DNA from: Alphaproteobacteria bacterium
Lineage (GTDB): Bacteria > Pseudomonadota > Alphaproteobacteria > RF32 > CAG-239
Length of the DNA: 64,000 bases
Direction of reading: 5' to 3'
Assembly (NCBI GenBank): GCA_900769705.1
Contig: CAAGHP010000020.1
Location: 124,001 to 188,000, forward strand
Numbering within the stretch: the stretch's first letter is position 1; each line of letters opens with the position of its first letter. The notes under the pieces were generated by a model. That model ran no database searches, had not been told where the DNA came from, and worked only from the letters and a program-made list of their open reading frames with translations. Position numbers and translations under genes: made by a program. Shown one piece after another: positions 8,003 to 16,605 of the stretch.

Positions 8003-9289
8003 TTATTTGCTATTGCCTTTTTGCTGCTGTAAAAACAACTGCAAGTCAAAAGTTTTGTGCGGATGCTCTGAATTATCAAGTTGCATTTGCATTTCAGCAT
8101 CTTTTTTATGGTCTTTAATCGCGTCAGGCTTTTGAGTTAAGTCCGGAGTAGTTATTTTGCGGACAACTTCTGCAACATGTTGCTTATCTTTATCAACTTC
8201 ATTCAAAAAGCTTTTATACATACCATCTGCACCGTCTATGCCGGCCAAGGCAAGCTGACGGGCTGCTTCTACAGTTATATAGTCGCATTCATTCACTTTT
8301 TTTGCTTTATTCAATACTTTTGACTCTTTCAGTACCTCTTCGGAGTTACAGCCGCGGGCGATAGATGAAGAGAGGTAAAGGCCTGTTTCGCCCAAAGGCA
8401 GGCAAGAGGCATCTCTGCAACCTTTTCTTGCAGCCGATTTTCTTGCATTTTTTGCCATTTTATTGGTTGTTCCGCTATATAGAGGGTACATTGCTACAGC
8501 AAATTCTCTTTCTGCATTCATAACTTCATTATAATGATTTTTAGAAAATGCTTTAAAATTATTTACAAAGTTAGTAGAAAATTTTGTTGGTGCGCCAATT
8601 CCGGAAACGGTTATTTTTCCTAAATCTTTCAAGGCTTTCTGGCGCTGTAGTTCTGCTGCTTTGCCGGTTTTAAGATTGCCGTTTTCATCATATAAAGCTT
8701 CTTGCACTTTGACCATTAACGCTTTGTTTTGCGGAGTGTTAGGTATATACTTAGCTGCAAAATCATGCAAATCTTTATCTTTAGAACAATACATATAAGC
8801 AACCAAATCACGCCCAAGCGGAGATGGAAAACTTTGGAAAATAAATAAACGCTTGTTGCCCGGGCTTGCATTTACCACGTCTCCGTTATTGTTGCCTTCA
8901 CGACATTGCATTACGGTAGTCAAGTCATGGCATTCTATTTGTTCTCTGTTGGCTCGTTTAATATTAACAGTTCCGTTTTTCTTCCAATCTTCAACCGACA
9001 TTACATATTCTACTTTTTTAGGAAACAGTCCCGGCGGCAGTTCCTCTATTTTGCTGAACTTAGAGGTTTTTCCTGTCGGCTCTTTATAATCATATTTATC
9101 GGCTAAATCAGCATCGGTTATATGAATTTCTTTGTCTGGAGTTTGTATAACTTCGGTTTTCTGCTTTTGATTGTCGTCATCATTGTTGCTTTTTTGTGCC
9201 GGAGTGCCCATGGCATTTCCGGAAACAACAAGCCCCATTGTCATTAACTTTAATCTGTTTAGCATTGTTTCTTTTTTTGGACTAGCCAT
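8003..9289 (-). CDS. Large cysteine-containing exported protein of unknown function
   Basis: The 428-residue protein is preceded by GGAGAAAAG 3 nt before its ATG. The N-terminus (MLNRLKLMTMGLVVSGNAMG after nine extra residues) resembles a weak signal peptide followed by an N/D/K/Q-rich linker. The main body has about nine cysteines in clusters (IECHDL with MQCREG, RKGCRDASCLPLG, ARGCNSEE, NECDYI), which suggests disulfides in the periplasm or outside. The last 60 residues are charged and Q-rich. I recognise no domain. It converges with rquA, 11 nt between stops, and could be a secreted substrate, but this is speculation. Confidence 0.6.
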   Translation of the reverse strand: MASPKKETMLNRLKLMTMGLVVSGNAMGTPAQKSNNDDDNQKQKTEVIQTPDKEIHITDADLADKYDYKEPTGKTSKFSKIEELPPGLFPKKVEYVMSVEDWKKNGTVNIKRANREQIECHDLTTVMQCREGNNNGDVVNASPGNKRLFIFQSFPSPLGRDLVAYMYCSKDKDLHDFAAKYIPNTPQNKALMVKVQEALYDENGNLKTGKAAELQRQKALKDLGKITVSGIGAPTKFSTNFVNNFKAFSKNHYNEVMNAEREFAVAMYPLYSGTTNKMAKNARKSAARKGCRDASCLPLGETGLYLSSSIARGCNSEEVLKESKVLNKAKKVNECDYITVEAARQLALAGIDGADGMYKSFLNEVDKDKQHVAEVVRKITTPDLTQKPDAIKDHKKDAEMQMQLDNSEHPHKTFDLQLFLQQQKGNSK

Positions 9290-9428
9290 AATCTTTTCTC
9301 CACATTTATCTAATATCTGTCTGATTGTAGCATATTTATAACTTAAATTCCAGTTTTTTATTGAAAAAAAAATCAGCCGCGTTTATAGTCGGTAATAGTT
9401 TAGAATTTATTGAATTGGGATATATAAA

Positions 9429-10901
9429 ATGGCAAATGAAACTAATATTCACAGAGAATCCAGATTGGCAAAATTGAGAACTTTGCAGGAAAAAGGTTAT
9501 AATCCTTATCCTTATAAATTTGTTCCGACTATTTGTGCCGCAGAATTACAGGAAAAATATAAAGACTTGGAAGCAGGTACGGATACCGAAGACCGTGTTA
9601 CCGTAGCCGGCCGCGCTATGGCTGTGCGCAACAGCGGCATGTTTGTGGATATTAAAGATAAAAGCGGTAAAGTTCAGGCTTTTTGCTATAAAAAGATTTT
9701 ACCGGAAAGCGATATGGAATTGTTAAAATGCTTGGATGTGGGCGACATGGTCGGTGTCAGCGGCTTTGTGCGCCGCACCCCGCGCGGAGAATTAACAATA
9801 GCTGCCGAAAAATTTGATATTATTGCCAAATCATTACAGCCGCTACCGGAAAAATTTCACGGTTTAACCGATGTTGATGCACGTTATCGCCAGCGTTATG
9901 TAGATTTTATAATGAATGATGACAGCAAAGAAATCTTCAAAAAGCGCTGCCGCATTACCTCTGCTGTCCGTCGCTTTTTTGAACAACATGAGTTTTTGGA
10001 AGTAGAAACTCCGATGCTGCATCCGATTATGGGCGGCGCTAACGCAAAGCCTTTTATCACACATCATAACGCTTTGGATATGGATTTATATCTGCGCATT
10101 GCTCCGGAACTTTATTTGAAAAAGCTTGTTGTCGGTGGCTTTGATCGCGTGTTTGAAATAGGTCGTAACTTCAGAAATGAAGGTATAGATAAAAACCATA
10201 ATCCGGAATTTACTGGACTGGAAGCTTATCAGGCTTATGCCGACTATAACGATATGGCTGATTTAATTCAAGATTTGCTGCGTTTTGTGGCTCAGGAAGT
10301 TTTGGGGACGCAAATCCTGACTATCGGCGATAAAGAAGTTGATTTGGCAAAACCGTTTGTCCGCAAATCTATTGTTGACCTTATCAAAGACAAAACCGGT
10401 ATTGATTTGCTGCAGGCCGAAACTTTGGCGCAAGCTAAAGAAATGGCTGCATCAATTGGTGTTGATGCCGGCGCTTGCAGTTGCTGGGGCAAGGTGGTTC
10501 AAGAAGTGTTTGATGAGAAAGTTGAAGCATCTTTGATTGAGCCAACATTCGTTATGGATATGCCGAGAGATATTTCTCCTTTGGCAAAAACTCACCGTTC
10601 AAATCCGCGCTTGGTAGAACATTTTGACGCTTATCTAGGCGGTATGGAAATCGGCTGCGCTTATTCTGAACTTTCTAATCCGCTGGAACAGCGAGAGCGT
10701 TTTGAGGCCGAAGTTGCCGCTCGCGAAAACGGCGATGACGAAGCTCAGATGCTGGATGAAGACTTTATTAACGCTTTGGAAAACGGTTTTCCTCCGTCCG
10801 GCGGCATGGGCATGGGTATTGATCGCTTGGCTATTTTATTTACCGGAGCCGAAACCATTCGTGATGTAATTGCTTTTCCGACTTTGAGAAAGAAAGATTA
10901 A
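9429..10901 (+). CDS. lysS: Lysyl-tRNA synthetase, class II
   Basis: LysS charges tRNA-Lys with lysine. The 490-residue length is normal for the class II enzyme. The N-terminal OB fold contains VTVAGRAMAVRNSGMFVDI. The catalytic core shows motif 1 (RRFFEQHEFLEVETPML), motif 2 (FEIGRNFRNEGIDKNHNPEF) and motif 3 (GGMGMGIDRLAILFT). Alphaproteobacteria often carry a class I LysK instead, so a class II enzyme is a mild lineage clue. The deacetylase gene begins one base after the stop, so the two are probably co-transcribed. Confidence 0.97.
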   Translation: MANETNIHRESRLAKLRTLQEKGYNPYPYKFVPTICAAELQEKYKDLEAGTDTEDRVTVAGRAMAVRNSGMFVDIKDKSGKVQAFCYKKILPESDMELLKCLDVGDMVGVSGFVRRTPRGELTIAAEKFDIIAKSLQPLPEKFHGLTDVDARYRQRYVDFIMNDDSKEIFKKRCRITSAVRRFFEQHEFLEVETPMLHPIMGGANAKPFITHHNALDMDLYLRIAPELYLKKLVVGGFDRVFEIGRNFRNEGIDKNHNPEFTGLEAYQAYADYNDMADLIQDLLRFVAQEVLGTQILTIGDKEVDLAKPFVRKSIVDLIKDKTGIDLLQAETLAQAKEMAASIGVDAGACSCWGKVVQEVFDEKVEASLIEPTFVMDMPRDISPLAKTHRSNPRLVEHFDAYLGGMEIGCAYSELSNPLEQRERFEAEVAARENGDDEAQMLDEDFINALENGFPPSGGMGMGIDRLAILFTGAETIRDVIAFPTLRKKD

Positions 10902-10902
10902 A

Positions 10903-12006
10903 ATGAAAAAATTCAGACGTATTTGGATTGTAGCCTTAATTTTATTAGGTATTGCTCTGATTGAAGGCTTAATAGTGGCTTATGATTTGCTGAGGCCAAA
11001 TCCGGAAAACTTTCAGCTGGCAACGGCAAGCATTGAATTGCCGGCTCGCGAAATCAAAATCAGACCTTTTGTTTTTGAGGAGCATAACACGCCGCTTATG
11101 CAGCAAAAATTGAATAATATAAAAGCACAGATGACGGATTCTTTGCTGAATATTATTATCAATCAATCCGCGGTAAATATCAAGCCGGAAGCGGTATCAG
11201 ATTCGGAAAGTGCAAATGCAGAAACCAAAGAAAAAACTGTAGAAGATAAACAGTTAAAAACTGAAAAAAAAACTGAAAATATTGTAAAAAGCCGTGAACA
11301 AAAACAGGTTAAAATCATTACAGGCGGGCCTGTGATGATTGCGGTTGTGATTGATGACATGGGTGTAAGCATTCCTCATACACGCGATATTTTGAGTTTA
11401 GAAAAGCCTGTAACAGCATCTTTTTTGACATATGGCGCAGCTAATCGCAAACAAGTGAGAGAGGCTAAAGAAAAAGGCTTTGAAGTTATGCTGCATGTGC
11501 CGATGATGCCGCATGCCAAAGCAGATTTAGCGCCGATTACTTTATCGCCGAATATGACTGAAGATGAAATTAAAAATAATTTTGTGCAAATGCTCGACCG
11601 CTATAAAGGTTTAGGGATGAAAGGCATAAATAACCACATGGGCAGTCTTTTCACCGAAAATGAAAAAAGCCTGGGCTATGTTATGCAGATTTTAAAAGAC
11701 CGTAATTTGTTCTTTTTGGATTCTAAAACTACGGCTAAATCAGTTGGTGCCAAAGTTGCGGCAGAATACGGCGTGCCGTATATTGCCAGAGATGTATTTT
11801 TAGATAATGAAAATGATTATAACTATATTATGAAACAGCTTCGCCAAACCGAAAAAATAGCGCATATGCGCGGCTATGCTGTGGCTATCGGCCATCCGCG
11901 TACGCAGACATATTTGGCTCTGCGCGATTGGATGAAGGAATTGTCGAAGCATAAAATACGTTTGGTACGTTTAGGAGATTTAGTTCGGGAAGTGAATAAA
12001 AAGTAA
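10903..12006 (+). CDS. Divergent polysaccharide deacetylase, YibQ family
   Basis: The 367-residue protein has an N-terminal membrane anchor (residues 7-27), a charged linker rich in K, E and T (about 95-145) and a C-terminal domain of the YibQ/divergent polysaccharide deacetylase family. Motifs are VVIDDMG, the histidines of VMLHVPMMPHA, GINNHMGS, FLDSKTT and GHPRTQT. Such proteins are thought to act on cell-wall or surface glycans from the periplasmic side; the substrate is not known. It sits one base behind lysS. tRNA-Glu follows with its own promoter. Confidence 0.85.
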   Translation: MKKFRRIWIVALILLGIALIEGLIVAYDLLRPNPENFQLATASIELPAREIKIRPFVFEEHNTPLMQQKLNNIKAQMTDSLLNIIINQSAVNIKPEAVSDSESANAETKEKTVEDKQLKTEKKTENIVKSREQKQVKIITGGPVMIAVVIDDMGVSIPHTRDILSLEKPVTASFLTYGAANRKQVREAKEKGFEVMLHVPMMPHAKADLAPITLSPNMTEDEIKNNFVQMLDRYKGLGMKGINNHMGSLFTENEKSLGYVMQILKDRNLFFLDSKTTAKSVGAKVAAEYGVPYIARDVFLDNENDYNYIMKQLRQTEKIAHMRGYAVAIGHPRTQTYLALRDWMKELSKHKIRLVRLGDLVREVNKK

Positions 12007-12044
12007 GAAAATTAAAAAAAATTTGATTTTATGTAAAAAAGTTC

Positions 12045-12073
12045 TTGACCTTAACGAAAAATACAAGTATATA
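12045..12073 (+). promoter_or_regulatory. Sigma-70-type promoter for tRNA-Glu
   Basis: TTGACC at 12045-12050 and TATATA at 12068-12073 are separated by 17 bp, close to consensus. The predicted start lies about 12 nt before the mature tRNA 5' end. Confidence 0.75.
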
Positions 12074-12091
12074 TACGCTTGTTCTTAATGT

Positions 12092-12166
12092 GGTCCCATC
12101 GTCTAATGGTTAGGACATCACCCTTTCACGGTGGCAATATGGGTTCGAGTCCCGTTGGGATCACCA
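12092..12166 (+). tRNA. tRNA-Glu (anticodon TTC)
   Basis: A complete cloverleaf is visible. The acceptor GGTCCCA pairs with TGGGATC, followed by discriminator A and an encoded CCA. The anticodon loop is CTTTCAC with TTC at 12125-12127, and the T-loop is GGGTTCGAGTCCC. A promoter lies upstream and a terminator directly downstream. Confidence 0.97.
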
Positions 12167-12174
12167 ATACAAAC

Positions 12175-12202
12175 AGCAGGCAGTAAAAAGCCTGCTTTTT
12201 CT
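12175..12202 (+). terminator. Intrinsic terminator after tRNA-Glu
   Basis: AGCAGGC (12175-12181) pairs with GCCTGCT (12190-12196), followed by a run of T. It is placed 9 nt after the tRNA CCA end. Confidence 0.85.
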
Positions 12203-12527
12203 TTTATTTTCAAGTACTTATGCGATTTCGGATGTTGTATTTTCAAAAACTGCGATTTTGGAAAATTTTACGAACTCGTTTATGCAAAAGTCTTTATTTT
12301 TCAATGTCTTGAGCGAGCTGGAATCTCGTTAGGTCTTTGGGATACTTTTTTATCATCAATCAGATTAGAAACCAGCCTAAAGGAAAAGTTTTTGACATTG
12401 ACGACAAGTTATTCTTTATATTCTATCGCGTTATAGTTCGGAAAACGCGAGGTAAGCATCATCAATACACAAAAGCTCTATTATAAAGGCAGTTTTTTTA
12501 TATATTATTAGATAATAAAATAATAAA
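12203..12527. other. Intergenic stretch without a recognisable gene
   Basis: No frame here has a plausible start, ribosome site and length. The longest open frame starts inside tRNA-Glu and reads through its terminator, so I do not accept it. The sequence is AT-rich and looks like decayed DNA at the edge of the small accessory patch. Confidence 0.5.
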
Positions 12528-12551
12528 AATCCCTTGTAAAAACAAGGGATT
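12528..12551 (-). terminator. Intrinsic terminator for a leftward transcript
   Basis: A perfect 10-bp stem (AATCCCTTGT with ACAAGGGATT) closes a four-base loop. On the minus strand it is followed by a T-rich run. It mirrors the terminator after tRNA-Thr at 14011-14036 but no intact gene precedes it. Confidence 0.7.
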
Positions 12552-12557
12552 AAGAAA

Positions 12558-12590
12558 TGGTGCGCGATACTATGCGCGTATCGGACTAAA
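12558..12590 (-). pseudogene. Probable decayed tRNA 3' end
   Basis: On the minus strand this reads GTCCGATA, then a stretch that no longer pairs as a T-stem, then ATCGCGC, A and CCA, followed within 10 nt by an intact terminator. The acceptor-like ATCGCGC-A-CCA and the T-loop-like TCCGATA resemble a tRNA 3' end. No anticodon arm or 5' half can be folded. It is best read as a remnant of a tRNA or of an element that carried a tRNA end. Confidence 0.35.
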
Positions 12591-12842
12591 GAGTATGGGG
12601 ATTTTAAGCGATTAGCAAATAAAATTGAACTTCTTATGGAAAGTCTTTCAATGCTACGGTCTTATCTTTAACATTCTTGCGGATAAAGGCTTTAAGGCAG
12701 AGAATATCAATGTTTCGCCGAAACAATATTATAAAATATCTTATTTCCATTGTGGTTCTTGTGAAGTTATTTCTTTACTTTTTCCTCAATTTCATTTAGT
12801 CTGAACTCAAAATTAAGCGGCTGATTTAATAAGGAGTATGCA
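12591..12842. other. Degraded intergenic sequence, possible coding remnant
   Basis: A rightward open stretch of about 60 codons (roughly 12620-12800) ends at TGA and contains FHCGSCEV, but it has no ATG and follows an in-frame stop. It may be the tail of a lost gene. TAAGGAG at 12830-12836 serves the lipoprotein gene at 12843. Confidence 0.3.
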
Positions 12843-13472
12843 ATGCGGAAATTGTTTTTAATTCTAAGTGTTTGCTTGACTTTGGTGGGATGCGCGTTTC
12901 CGCAAACGCCGAATGAGAGCGATCTGTTGCGTGCCAGCCGTCAGTTTCGTCCCGCATTGTTTAACAGCGGCGCCCGCGGAGTGGTCATTACCTCTTTATC
13001 GGACAATGTGTCCGATGATGGGTTCTTTGGCGCCAATTATAACGATATTGTCGCTTTCAAAAATATAAAAACAAATGAAGTTTTTTATATGAGTACCATC
13101 TTGGACGGCAACAAATATGATACGGCGATGCTGCCGATAGGGGTATACGAGGTAACCAACCTTTATTTGCAATATATCTATACAACGACCGAACAGTATG
13201 GCAATACCCAAGTCGTCCGCACGGTGGTAGAAACAGATGAACATTATGAGGGCAACAGCAAAATCAGATTTACGGTGCGCCCGCAGGAAGTGACCTATAT
13301 CGGACATTTTGCATTGACAAAAACGGATAATGAGGTTTCAGCAGACGGACATATTAAGGCGAATTCTTTCAGCATAACGGACAAATCTGATGAAATTTCA
13401 GATAAGCAGAAAATGGATTGGCAAAAAGAATTCGGCCAAAATTTTGTTGTCAGATTGGCAAAAGTTCAATAG
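12843..13472 (+). CDS. Predicted lipoprotein of unknown function
   Basis: The 209-residue protein has a type II signal peptide with lipobox LVGC (Cys17), so it should be a lipid-anchored envelope protein. The mature part has no recognised domain. It is likely beta-rich, with ARGVVITSLSDNV, a repeated-threonine YIYTTTEQYG, and VRPQEVTYIGHF. The ribosome site TAAGGAG is well placed. It probably forms an operon with the next small lipoprotein, 10 nt downstream. The pair lies between tRNA genes and next to decayed sequence, so it may be acquired. Confidence 0.7.
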   Translation: MRKLFLILSVCLTLVGCAFPQTPNESDLLRASRQFRPALFNSGARGVVITSLSDNVSDDGFFGANYNDIVAFKNIKTNEVFYMSTILDGNKYDTAMLPIGVYEVTNLYLQYIYTTTEQYGNTQVVRTVVETDEHYEGNSKIRFTVRPQEVTYIGHFALTKTDNEVSADGHIKANSFSITDKSDEISDKQKMDWQKEFGQNFVVRLAKVQ

Positions 13473-13482
13473 GAGAGCGCAG

Positions 13483-13851
13483 ATGAAAAAAGTCTTATTA
13501 GTAATTGCGATGATTGTTCTGACATCTTGCAGCACCACTATCGGAAATGAAAAATTGGCAGACAGCCGCATCAGTATAGAAAACCAAATGGTCGGCGTTT
13601 CTTCTAAAACAGACGCAAGAGAAAAATTCGGAACGCCGAATCTTGTGTTTCAGAAAAACAATTTGGAATATTATGAATATCGAAAAATATATGGTGCCGG
13701 AAGATACCATTGGTTGATACCGCTCATTGGCTGGGTTATGTCATGGTTCCAAGATAATTATACTTTTGAGGAAACAAATCTGTTTATAGGATTTGATAAA
13801 TCTGGCAAAGTCGTTGATTATGATATTATCCAATCCGGCGGCACAATGTAA
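13483..13851 (+). CDS. Small SmpA/BamE-like lipoprotein
   Basis: From ATG 13483, with AGGAG 7 nt upstream, the protein is 122 residues. Its signal peptide ends in the lipobox LTSC (Cys16). The mature part has the pattern DAREKFGTPNLVFQKNNLEY followed by YEYRK and a C-terminal DKSGKVVDYDI, as in SmpA/OmlA/BamE-type small lipoproteins of the outer-membrane assembly fold. A hydrophobic insert (LIPLIGWVMSWF) is unusual for BamE. It is more likely a family relative than the true BamE. It follows the larger lipoprotein gene closely. Confidence 0.65.
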   Translation: MKKVLLVIAMIVLTSCSTTIGNEKLADSRISIENQMVGVSSKTDAREKFGTPNLVFQKNNLEYYEYRKIYGAGRYHWLIPLIGWVMSWFQDNYTFEETNLFIGFDKSGKVVDYDIIQSGGTM

Positions 13852-14010
13852 AAGCCCAACAGAACGGTAAATAGAAATTTCAACATTGGAGCTTTAATTT
13901 ATCAGACTGCTTGATTTTATTGGCTTTTGCTTAAAAAGTCCGATAGAAAATGAAAAAATGGTATTTTAGGGAACGGAATTATCGGACTTTACGAGAGTCC
14001 GTTATACTAA

Positions 14011-14036
14011 CAAAAAAAGCACCTCAAAAGGTGCTT
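14011..14036 (-). terminator. Intrinsic terminator of tRNA-Thr
   Basis: AGCACCT (14018-14024) pairs with AGGTGCT (14029-14035), and the minus strand then runs into seven T residues. It lies 9 nt past the tRNA CCA end. Confidence 0.88.
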
Positions 14037-14044
14037 ATCATAAA

Positions 14045-14119
14045 TGGTGCCATTAGCAAGAATCGGACTTGCGACCCCGTCATTACCAATGACGTGCTCT
14101 ACCACTGAGCTATAATGGC
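14045..14119 (-). tRNA. tRNA-Thr (anticodon GGT)
   Basis: On the minus strand the acceptor GCCATTA pairs with TAATGGC, with discriminator A and encoded CCA. The anticodon stem CGTCA/TGACG closes the loop TTGGTAA with anticodon GGT. The T-arm is GCAAG-TCCGATT-CTTGC. All arms are intact. The first 36 nt are duplicated about 195 nt further upstream of the tRNA. Confidence 0.97.
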
Positions 14120-14145
14120 GTGACTATACTAAAACATAATACTTA

Positions 14146-14269
14146 ACAGATGACGGGGTCTGCTCCCCCGCTTGTCGGTCTAGGCTCGCCGCGGTCGTTT
14201 ACACTTTCCTTGCTTGCCAAGCCCTTCCAAGGCGTTACAGACAAAAATAACAAAAAATTGTTATTTTTG
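14146..14269. repeat. GC-richer structured spacer between tRNA-Thr and its duplicated 5' half
   Basis: This spacer is visibly richer in G and C than its surroundings. It contains ATGACGGGGTC (14150-14160), an exact inverted copy of 14073-14083 inside tRNA-Thr. It also has a perfect 10-bp hairpin (CAAAAATAAC 14242-14251 with GTTATTTTTG 14260-14269). No open frame is supported. It could be a small mobile or REP-like unit, or an integration scar. Confidence 0.45.
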
Positions 14270-14278
14270 CTTAGCCGC

Positions 14279-14314
14279 TACCAATGACGTGCTCTACCAC
14301 TGAGCTATAATGGC
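14279..14314 (-). repeat. Duplicated 5' half of tRNA-Thr (36 nt)
   Basis: These 36 nt are identical to 14084-14119, the tRNA-Thr sequence from its 5' end to just past the anticodon, in the same orientation. The 3' half is absent. This is what an integration or slippage event in the anticodon arm would leave. Confidence 0.9.
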
Positions 14315-14493
14315 AACGGTAAAAACTCATTAACTGTAATATCTCAGCAACAAATTTCATATAACAACATACAGATATGATTTTAAAAATCAATGTATTT
14401 TTTTATAAAAGTGCAAAATTTATGCAAAATTTTTACCATTTACCGAATATAGTAACCGATGATTATTGTAAAAATAAAGAGTTAGAGGGAAAA

Positions 14494-16602
14494 ATGAGCG
14501 CTAAAAATCCTGAAAAAAAAATAAAAAAAACCGATAAAACCGAAAATTTCGCTTTGTCTGAGCAGCCGGAAAGCTGGTTTGCTAATGGATTGCATCGTTT
14601 TATGATTGTTTTTAGCGTGATGTGGTTTGGTATTGTGGCTGTTTATATTACGGAGTTTTTCGGCTGGGATAATCTTTTTTCTATGGTGCCGAATGAATTT
14701 AGCGGTTTTATGGCCGGTATGACACTGCCTTTGGCTATTGTTTGGGTGGTAATGGCGTATATTGACCGCGGCAGCAGTTTTAGAAACGAGACACAGATGC
14801 TGCGTGATTCGCTGAATCGGGTAATTTTTCCGGATTCTAACGGCAGCGATGCTACTAAAATGATTGCTGATGCCATAAAAGCACAGGTTTCCGACTTAAA
14901 AGAAACTACCCGCGATGTTTGCGCTCAGGCCGATGTGATTAAACGCGATTTAAGCGATCGTATTGCCGAGATGAAATCGCTTGCCGGAGAATTGGATACC
15001 TACTCTTCGCAAACAATGCAGGAACTGAATTCGGAAATTAAAAAATTGGTTGAAAATTTTACGTTTGTGGCCGAAAAAGCCGCTTCCACGACTGCTGATT
15101 TTAGGGTTAATACCATGCAGATACGCGAAGACAGCGAACAGCTTTCCAATATTATGAAACCTATGGTTAATGAAATGGTTACAGCTGCCGAAAATATTAA
15201 AGAGGTTGTTAATGTAAACAATGAAAATATAGAAAAAGCCCAAGCTCAGCTCAATAATTATTCTGAATCCAGCCAGTTGGCGATTGGACGGATTATAGAA
15301 TCATGGGCTGAAAAAGGCGAGAATCTGGAAAAAACATTTTTGCGGACGGCCGAAAATTGCGAAGAGCTGTTTCATCGTTTGGATTCTGGAATATCGCATA
15401 TTGAAACCAGCATAAATGAACAAAAAAACGTAGTTGAACAGCAGTCGGCTATTTTGGATAAAAACTCAGGCTATTTGGATAAAAAACTCGGCGAATACGG
15501 CAAGCTGATAAGTTTGGAAGTAGAAGCCATGATTGAGCGTTCAAATACTTTGGAACAAAATATTCAAACTCAGATGAAAAATATGCGCGAAGCCTCTACT
15601 CAAACTGAAGAAATTTTTGGCCGTTTAGGCTCTGATATAGCTAATAAACGCCAGCTGCTTGAAACTGAAGGCAGCCGAATGATTAACAATATTCATTTGA
15701 CTATAGGTACACTGGGCGATGAAGTGTCGCGTTTGCAGGATTTTTATAAAAATACGCAGGATAAAAACAGTGAGCTTGGCAAAGTTTTTTCTTCTATTGC
15801 TCAAACTTTAAAAGAAATGGAGGACGGCTTGCTTGCCAGTGTTAATAATTTCAGTACCAAAGCCGGCGGCGTGGTTGATAAATTTAATGAAGTTAATAGT
15901 CTTGTTTCCGGAAATATCGGTAAATTATCGGAAACCGCCGACAGTATTGCCAGCCAAAGCAAAACTAACGCCGGATTGCTGATAGAACAAGATGAATATG
16001 TCAACAAAGCTCTTGGCAGTTTAAAGCAAATCAGCACGCAGATTTCTGCTTTGAATAAAGATATGTCGGCATCTGCCGGTAATATCGGCAAAACATTATC
16101 TGTATATGAAAATAAAATGTCGGCGTTCAGCAAAGTTTTAGGCGAGCATTTAACTGATTTGAACGAAAATTATGATAAAACTCAAAAGCAATATGATGAA
16201 TTTAATCAAAAATTTAAGGTGGCGAGTATTGATACGTTTATGAAAAATTCCGCCGATATTATTAGTGAATTAGAGACCATTTCCATTGATATCAACAGTA
16301 TCTTTAATAAAACCGGCGATGATGAAGTTTTATGGAAAAAGTATTATGAAGGTGACCACAGTGTGTTTGTGCGCTATCTTTCTAAGAATATGACCAAAAA
16401 AGAAGTGATAGCTGTGCGTGAAGATTACGAAAAAAAACCGGATTTTCGTGTTGTGGTTGACAAGTATCTGGATGATTTTAACAGCCTGATAGAAGCAGCC
16501 CGCAGCAATAACCGCGCCAGTACATTGCTTGCTTTGATTTCCGGTTCGGATATCGGTAAAGTTTATTATATTTTGTCCCGCGCTTTAGGAAAGGTAAACT
16601 AG
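14494..16602 (+). CDS. Membrane-anchored long coiled-coil protein of unknown function
   Basis: From ATG 14494, with AGAGGG upstream, the protein is 702 residues; the frame continues upstream but without a ribosome site. Two hydrophobic segments near residues 34-55 and 72-90 are followed by about 550 residues of heptad-rich sequence in E, K, Q, S and N with almost no prolines. A compact C-terminal region (about 610-702) contains KKYYEGDHSVFVRYLSKNM. The design resembles membrane-tethered scaffold or methyl-accepting-like coiled coils, but no signalling hairpin motif is visible. A polarity or envelope-organising role is conceivable and unproven. dusB starts 3 nt after its stop. Confidence 0.7.
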   Translation: MSAKNPEKKIKKTDKTENFALSEQPESWFANGLHRFMIVFSVMWFGIVAVYITEFFGWDNLFSMVPNEFSGFMAGMTLPLAIVWVVMAYIDRGSSFRNETQMLRDSLNRVIFPDSNGSDATKMIADAIKAQVSDLKETTRDVCAQADVIKRDLSDRIAEMKSLAGELDTYSSQTMQELNSEIKKLVENFTFVAEKAASTTADFRVNTMQIREDSEQLSNIMKPMVNEMVTAAENIKEVVNVNNENIEKAQAQLNNYSESSQLAIGRIIESWAEKGENLEKTFLRTAENCEELFHRLDSGISHIETSINEQKNVVEQQSAILDKNSGYLDKKLGEYGKLISLEVEAMIERSNTLEQNIQTQMKNMREASTQTEEIFGRLGSDIANKRQLLETEGSRMINNIHLTIGTLGDEVSRLQDFYKNTQDKNSELGKVFSSIAQTLKEMEDGLLASVNNFSTKAGGVVDKFNEVNSLVSGNIGKLSETADSIASQSKTNAGLLIEQDEYVNKALGSLKQISTQISALNKDMSASAGNIGKTLSVYENKMSAFSKVLGEHLTDLNENYDKTQKQYDEFNQKFKVASIDTFMKNSADIISELETISIDINSIFNKTGDDEVLWKKYYEGDHSVFVRYLSKNMTKKEVIAVREDYEKKPDFRVVVDKYLDDFNSLIEAARSNNRASTLLALISGSDIGKVYYILSRALGKVN

Positions 16603-16605
16603 CCT

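Noticed and set aside
12092..12166. tRNA-Glu as an integration site with att repeat
   Set aside because: I saw no duplicate of its 3' end within the window; only tRNA-Thr has a partial copy.
12131..12436. Open frame of 101 codons in the tRNA-Glu region
   Set aside because: It starts inside the tRNA and reads through its terminator, with no ribosome site.
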